Positions 60,800 through 64,000 of a stretch of DNA of 64,000 bases are shown here, piece by piece (the stretch's first letter is position 1; the number at the start of each line of letters is the position of its first letter). A program made the position numbers and the translations under genes. The notes beneath the pieces are model-generated. The model had not been told where the DNA came from. It made no database searches and saw only the letters and a program-made list of their open reading frames with translations. The stretch comes from Spiractinospora alimapuensis (GTDB lineage Bacteria > Actinomycetota > Actinomycetes > Streptosporangiales > Streptosporangiaceae). The stretch covers positions 1 to 64,000 of the forward strand of contig NZ_CP072467.1 in the NCBI RefSeq assembly GCF_018437505.1, written 5' to 3'.

Positions 60800-61968
60800 T
60801 CGTCATCGGTGCCGGAGTGGTCGGAGCGTCGATCGCGTGGAACCTCGCCCTGCGCGGGGTCCGTGCCGTGATCCTGGAACAGGCCGACCAGGTCGCCACC
60901 GCCACCAGCGGGGCCTCGTTCTCCCGCGCCACCGCCTTCGGCAAGACACCAGCTCCGTACTTCGCGCTTAACCACGACGGGTTGCGCGAGCTCCACCGGT
61001 TGCGGGAGGACGGGGTTCCCGGCTTCCACCTCTGCCCGAGCCTCGTGTGGACCCGTGACACCGACCAGTTGGCCGACGACGTGAGCAGCGCCCGTGACCG
61101 GGGGTACCAGGCCGCGCTCGTTCCCGCGGCAGGGCCCCACCAGCCGTGCCGGCTCAGTGTCGCGTCCCTGCCCGACCAAGTCGCACACCTGCCCCACGAA
61201 GGCTGGGTCGACCTCCCGGTCATGTCCCGCTGGATGGTGGACCAGGCCTGGCGGCACGGCGCGGACGTCCGGTATGGGGCGCGCGTCACCGCGCTCCGTA
61301 CTCGGCCCACCGGCGTCGTGTGCGGTGTCACACTGGAGGACGGCAGCGTCGTCGACGCCGACATGGTCGTGAACGCCGCCGGTGCGCAGGCCCAGCACGT
61401 CGCCGGCCTCGTCGGTGCGCCGCTGCGACTCGCGCCGACACCGGGGCTCCTGGTCGACGTCGTCACCCCGGGCGGTCTGGACGCCATGGTGCTCGGTCCG
61501 GACATCAGTGTCCGCCCCGCGGGCCCCCGAACCGTACGCCTGCGTTCGGACGCGGTCGACACCCGGCTGGCCTCCCACGTCGGCCCTCATCCGCGTGGGC
61601 TCGACGCGACCCCGCGCCGCCCCCTGACCTCACTCGTCCAGGAGCTCGTGGAGCGGGCCGCCGCCCTCCTTCCCGGACTGCGTGGCCGACGCCCCGACGC
61701 GGCGCGCGTCGGTGTCCGGGCCTACCCCGCTGACGGACTGCCCAGTGTCGGCACGCTCGACGGGATACCCGGTTACTACGAGGCGGTCACCCACAGTGGG
61801 GCCTCGCTCGGTCCCTTGCTTGGACGCCACATCGCGGCCGCGATCGCGACGGACACCCCCGTCCCGTGTCTCGCCGCCTACTCCCCGAACCGATTCTCCG
61901 TAGAGGCCCCGGCTGACGACGCCCGCGGCCCCGCCCACGAACTCGCCACCGAGAAGGGAAACCCATGA
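60787..61968 (+). CDS. FAD-dependent amino-acid oxidase (DAO family)
   Basis: Protein of 393 aa with the FAD-binding start RTVVVIGAGVVGASIAWNLAL, a glycine-rich TATSGASFSRATAFG and the C-terminal FAD site with GLPSVGTLDGIPGYYEAVTHSG. It belongs to the D-amino-acid/glycine/sarcosine oxidase family that oxidises the alpha C-N bond to an imine with oxygen or another acceptor. GTG 60787 lies within the previous gene's last codons (13-nt overlap), so translation is coupled. In this cassette it may oxidise an unusual amino acid made by the PLP enzyme. Confidence 0.85.
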   Translation: MRTVVVIGAGVVGASIAWNLALRGVRAVILEQADQVATATSGASFSRATAFGKTPAPYFALNHDGLRELHRLREDGVPGFHLCPSLVWTRDTDQLADDVSSARDRGYQAALVPAAGPHQPCRLSVASLPDQVAHLPHEGWVDLPVMSRWMVDQAWRHGADVRYGARVTALRTRPTGVVCGVTLEDGSVVDADMVVNAAGAQAQHVAGLVGAPLRLAPTPGLLVDVVTPGGLDAMVLGPDISVRPAGPRTVRLRSDAVDTRLASHVGPHPRGLDATPRRPLTSLVQELVERAAALLPGLRGRRPDAARVGVRAYPADGLPSVGTLDGIPGYYEAVTHSGASLGPLLGRHIAAAIATDTPVPCLAAYSPNRFSVEAPADDARGPAHELATEKGNP

Positions 61969-63284
61969 CACACACCATTTCCAGCGCGCGACCCACACCG
62001 GGCGCGCGGATTGGCCAGACGAACGAGACCGCCTACGAGGCCCTGCACCAGGTCGTCGCCGGAGGCGTCAGCAGCAACATGCGCGCGCGGGGTATCGCGG
62101 CCCCGATCGTGGTCGAGTCCGCCGCCGGATGCCGGGTTCACGACATCGAGGGCAACGAGCTCATCGACGTCAACATGGGCTACGGTCCGCACATCTTCGG
62201 ATACGCCGACCATGACGTCACCGGGCGGATCGCCGAGCAGTTCCACCGCGGACACCTGACCGGGCTGCCCCACCGCCTGGACCAGGAGGCGGCGTCCCTG
62301 GTCACCGAACTCGTCCCCAGCGTGGAACAGCTACGGTTCGCGAACTCCGGCACCGAAGCACTGATGTCCACCATCCGGCTGGCCCGAGCGGTCACCGGTC
62401 GAAGTCTGATCCTCACGTTCAGCGGCCATTACCACGGATGGAGCGAGACACTGCTGCGCGGACGGGACGGCGACGGTGTCCACCCACGACCGGGTGCGGC
62501 GGGAATGATCCCCGAAGCGGTCGACCACACGCTGCAGGTCCCGTGGAACGACGCCGACGCGGTGGAGAAGGTGTTCCTCCAGTACGGTGCGGAGTTGGGA
62601 GCGGTGATCTGCGAACCCGTCCTCGGCAACGTCGGAGTCGTGCCGCCCGCGCCCGGTTTCCTGGAGCTGCTGCGTCAACGCACGCGGGATCACGGTGCGT
62701 TGCTCGTCTTCGACGAGGTGATCACCGGCTTCCGAGTCGCGCGTGGGGGAGCGCAGCAGCTTTACGGGGTCACACCCGACCTCACGGTGCTGTCCAAGGT
62801 CATGGGCGGCGGATTCCCGGTCGCGGCCTTCGGTGGATCCCGCGAGGTCATGGCCCCTCTCACCCGGTACGAGGCCTTCCACGCCGGTGTCTACTCCGGC
62901 AACCACGCGGCGCTGAGCGCCGTGGCCGCGCAACTCGCGAAGATCCGCGCCGCGGCGACACTGTACCCGGAGCTCGAGGGACTGGGGGCCTACGCGGAGG
63001 AGCGGGTCCGCGCCGCGGCGGCCGCCGCCGGGCGGACCCTGTCGGTGCGCCGTGTCGGCTCGGTGATGTCGGCCGGACTGCTGGACGACGCGACCGGGGA
63101 ACTGGACGAGAGCGGACACCGCGCCCTGCAGATGGCCTGTCAGCGACGCGGGGTCTACTTCCACCCGGTGCCGGACGAACCGTGGTTCCTCAGTACCGCG
63201 CACACCACTCGGGACATCGACACCGTCGCCCTCGTCCTCGAACGTGCCCTGCGTGAGGTCCCGGTCGGCGGAGGCACCTCATGA
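61965..63284 (+). CDS. glutamate-1-semialdehyde 2,1-aminomutase-like PLP enzyme (class III aminotransferase)
   Basis: Protein of 439 aa. The class III aminotransferase marks are NSGTEALMSTIRLAR at 127-141, FDEVITGFR (D250) and SKVMGGGFPVA with the PLP lysine K278. The length and the GGVSSNMRARGIA start resemble glutamate-1-semialdehyde aminomutase, which moves an amino group 1,2. In a secondary pathway such enzymes make beta-amino or aminoketone acids, so the family does not prove haem biosynthesis. ATG 61965 overlaps the previous stop (ATGA) and the stop overlaps the next start. Confidence 0.85.
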   Translation: MTHTISSARPTPGARIGQTNETAYEALHQVVAGGVSSNMRARGIAAPIVVESAAGCRVHDIEGNELIDVNMGYGPHIFGYADHDVTGRIAEQFHRGHLTGLPHRLDQEAASLVTELVPSVEQLRFANSGTEALMSTIRLARAVTGRSLILTFSGHYHGWSETLLRGRDGDGVHPRPGAAGMIPEAVDHTLQVPWNDADAVEKVFLQYGAELGAVICEPVLGNVGVVPPAPGFLELLRQRTRDHGALLVFDEVITGFRVARGGAQQLYGVTPDLTVLSKVMGGGFPVAAFGGSREVMAPLTRYEAFHAGVYSGNHAALSAVAAQLAKIRAAATLYPELEGLGAYAEERVRAAAAAAGRTLSVRRVGSVMSAGLLDDATGELDESGHRALQMACQRRGVYFHPVPDEPWFLSTAHTTRDIDTVALVLERALREVPVGGGTS

Positions 63285-64000
63285 CCGGTGTCCCCGACGC
63301 GACGTCCATGGTGTACGACCGGTGCGCAGCGGGCTACGACCAGCAGGTCGACCACTTCCGCCGGTTCGGGCGGCACTTGGTCGACCTGGCGGCGCCGAGC
63401 CCGGGGGACCGTGTACTCGACGTGGGGTCGGGGATGGGAGCCTGCCTCCTCCTCGCCGCGGGACGCGTCGGCGCCGCCGGCCACGCGCACGGGGTGGACA
63501 TCTCCGCCCGCATGGTGGCGGACCTGGCCGCCGAGATCGAGGCGCGAGGGCTCTCCAACGCTTCGGTCGCCCGCGCGGACGCCCGGTCGCTCACCGTGCC
63601 GGACGCTTCCGTGGACGTCGTGCTCAGTGCCTTCTCCCTGTTCGTCATGCCGGACCCGGACGCGGTGGTCACGGAGTTCCACCGCGTCCTTCGCCCGGGC
63701 GGTCGGTGCGCTGTCTCCGTTCCCGTCCGACAGGTCTTCCCCGGGGACGCTCGGCGGATGGCCGAGATCTACGGCCGCTACGCCGCCCAGGCCCCGACCC
63801 CGGCCTCGATCCCGATGCGGTTCGACATGGACGTCGCCGGGAGCCTCACCCGGTCCGGCTTCGTCGACGTCACCTCGACGGCGGTCACGGAGGAATTGAC
63901 CTTCTCCGACGTCGACACGTGGTGGGACTGGTCCTGGACCGTGGGAAGCCGCGCTCTCTACGAACGTCTGCCTTCGTCCATGCTGGAGGGACTCCGTGAG
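63281..64000 (+). CDS. SAM-dependent methyltransferase, truncated by the window end
   Basis: The 240 residues in the window begin at ATG 63281, overlapping the previous stop (ATGA), and stay open to the last base. SAM motif I DRVLDVGSGMGACLLLAAGR is at about 43-62, then VDISARMVADLAAE, a DARSLTVPDASVD stretch and SAFSLFVMPDPD with the post-IV region. The family is the UbiE/COQ5 methyltransferase type 11. It is the fourth gene of the coupled cassette and may N-, O- or C-methylate the product. The 3' end is outside the window. Confidence 0.82.
   Translation, partial: MTGVPDATSMVYDRCAAGYDQQVDHFRRFGRHLVDLAAPSPGDRVLDVGSGMGACLLLAAGRVGAAGHAHGVDISARMVADLAAEIEARGLSNASVARADARSLTVPDASVDVVLSAFSLFVMPDPDAVVTEFHRVLRPGGRCAVSVPVRQVFPGDARRMAEIYGRYAAQAPTPASIPMRFDMDVAGSLTRSGFVDVTSTAVTEELTFSDVDTWWDWSWTVGSRALYERLPSSMLEGLRE

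Noticed and set aside
61965-63284. Housekeeping glutamate-1-semialdehyde aminomutase (hemL) for haem
   Set aside because: It sits in a cassette with a threonine-synthase-like enzyme, a DAO and a methyltransferase, with no haem genes nearby; the family also includes secondary-metabolism enzymes.

Overview
The window is very G/C-rich, high-GC actinobacterial DNA. GTG/TTG starts, 1-4 nt start/stop overlaps, LAL-type LuxR regulators, and GlyR-, IclR- and TetR-type regulators all fit that. By gene style it is probably a Streptosporangiales/Nocardiopsaceae-like actinomycete, but no rRNA or marker gene is present to prove it. No tRNA, rRNA or CRISPR array was seen.

Layout. 1-5.7 kb: a shattered aldehyde dehydrogenase behind an iron-type alcohol dehydrogenase, then a TetR regulator with a drug-type ABC exporter whose ATPase has one frameshift. 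5.7-11 kb: a probable uptake and catabolic operon (threonine-synthase-like PLP enzyme, D-aminoacylase, Na+/solute symporter) divergent from a frameshifted IclR regulator. 11-17 kb: remnants (Atu4866-like protein, esterase fragment), a DUF5994/STAS pair, an LCMT-type methyltransferase divergent from a MarR-like regulator, a secreted poly-gamma-glutamate-hydrolase-like protein and a small membrane protein. 17.6-21.4 kb: a large LAL regulator and an IS5-family element with CTAG target duplication.

21.6-36.8 kb: a mosaic of oxidoreductases and regulators. It holds an NmrA/Dabb pair, a GMC oxidoreductase, an NmrA/MFS remnant pair behind an NTF2-like protein, a GntR-TetR fusion regulator divergent from a carotenoid-cleavage-type dioxygenase, an alpha/beta hydrolase divergent from a TetR regulator, a VKOR-DsbA disulfide pair and an MFS exporter. 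36.8-49.4 kb: an AT-rich island, a ChaB/Rho-N protein, a methyltransferase, a peptidoglycan amidase, a secreted metallophosphoesterase, a scramblase-like protein with a ten-heptad coiled coil, a second LAL regulator, an SDR and a secreted M64 peptidase.

49.4-56.1 kb: an MFS exporter with a possible leader peptide, then a glycerol locus (facilitator, IclR/GlyR-type regulator, two tandem glycerol kinases). Three copies of one inverted-repeat motif sit where GlyR would be expected to bind.

56.2-64 kb (open at the right edge): the most novel-looking locus. Two adenylate-forming enzymes run divergently from a tightly overlapping cassette of threonine-synthase-like PLP enzyme, FAD amino-acid oxidase, glutamate-1-semialdehyde-aminomutase-like enzyme and SAM methyltransferase. 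It reads as a small pathway building or tailoring an unusual amino acid.

Four genes need one frame change each to be read as full family members (ABC ATPase, IclR, Atu4866-like, NmrA-like), and a fifth (MarR-like) may have a shift at its 5' end. Real decay or sequencing error cannot be separated from the sequence alone; the aldehyde dehydrogenase, with at least five, is certainly dead.
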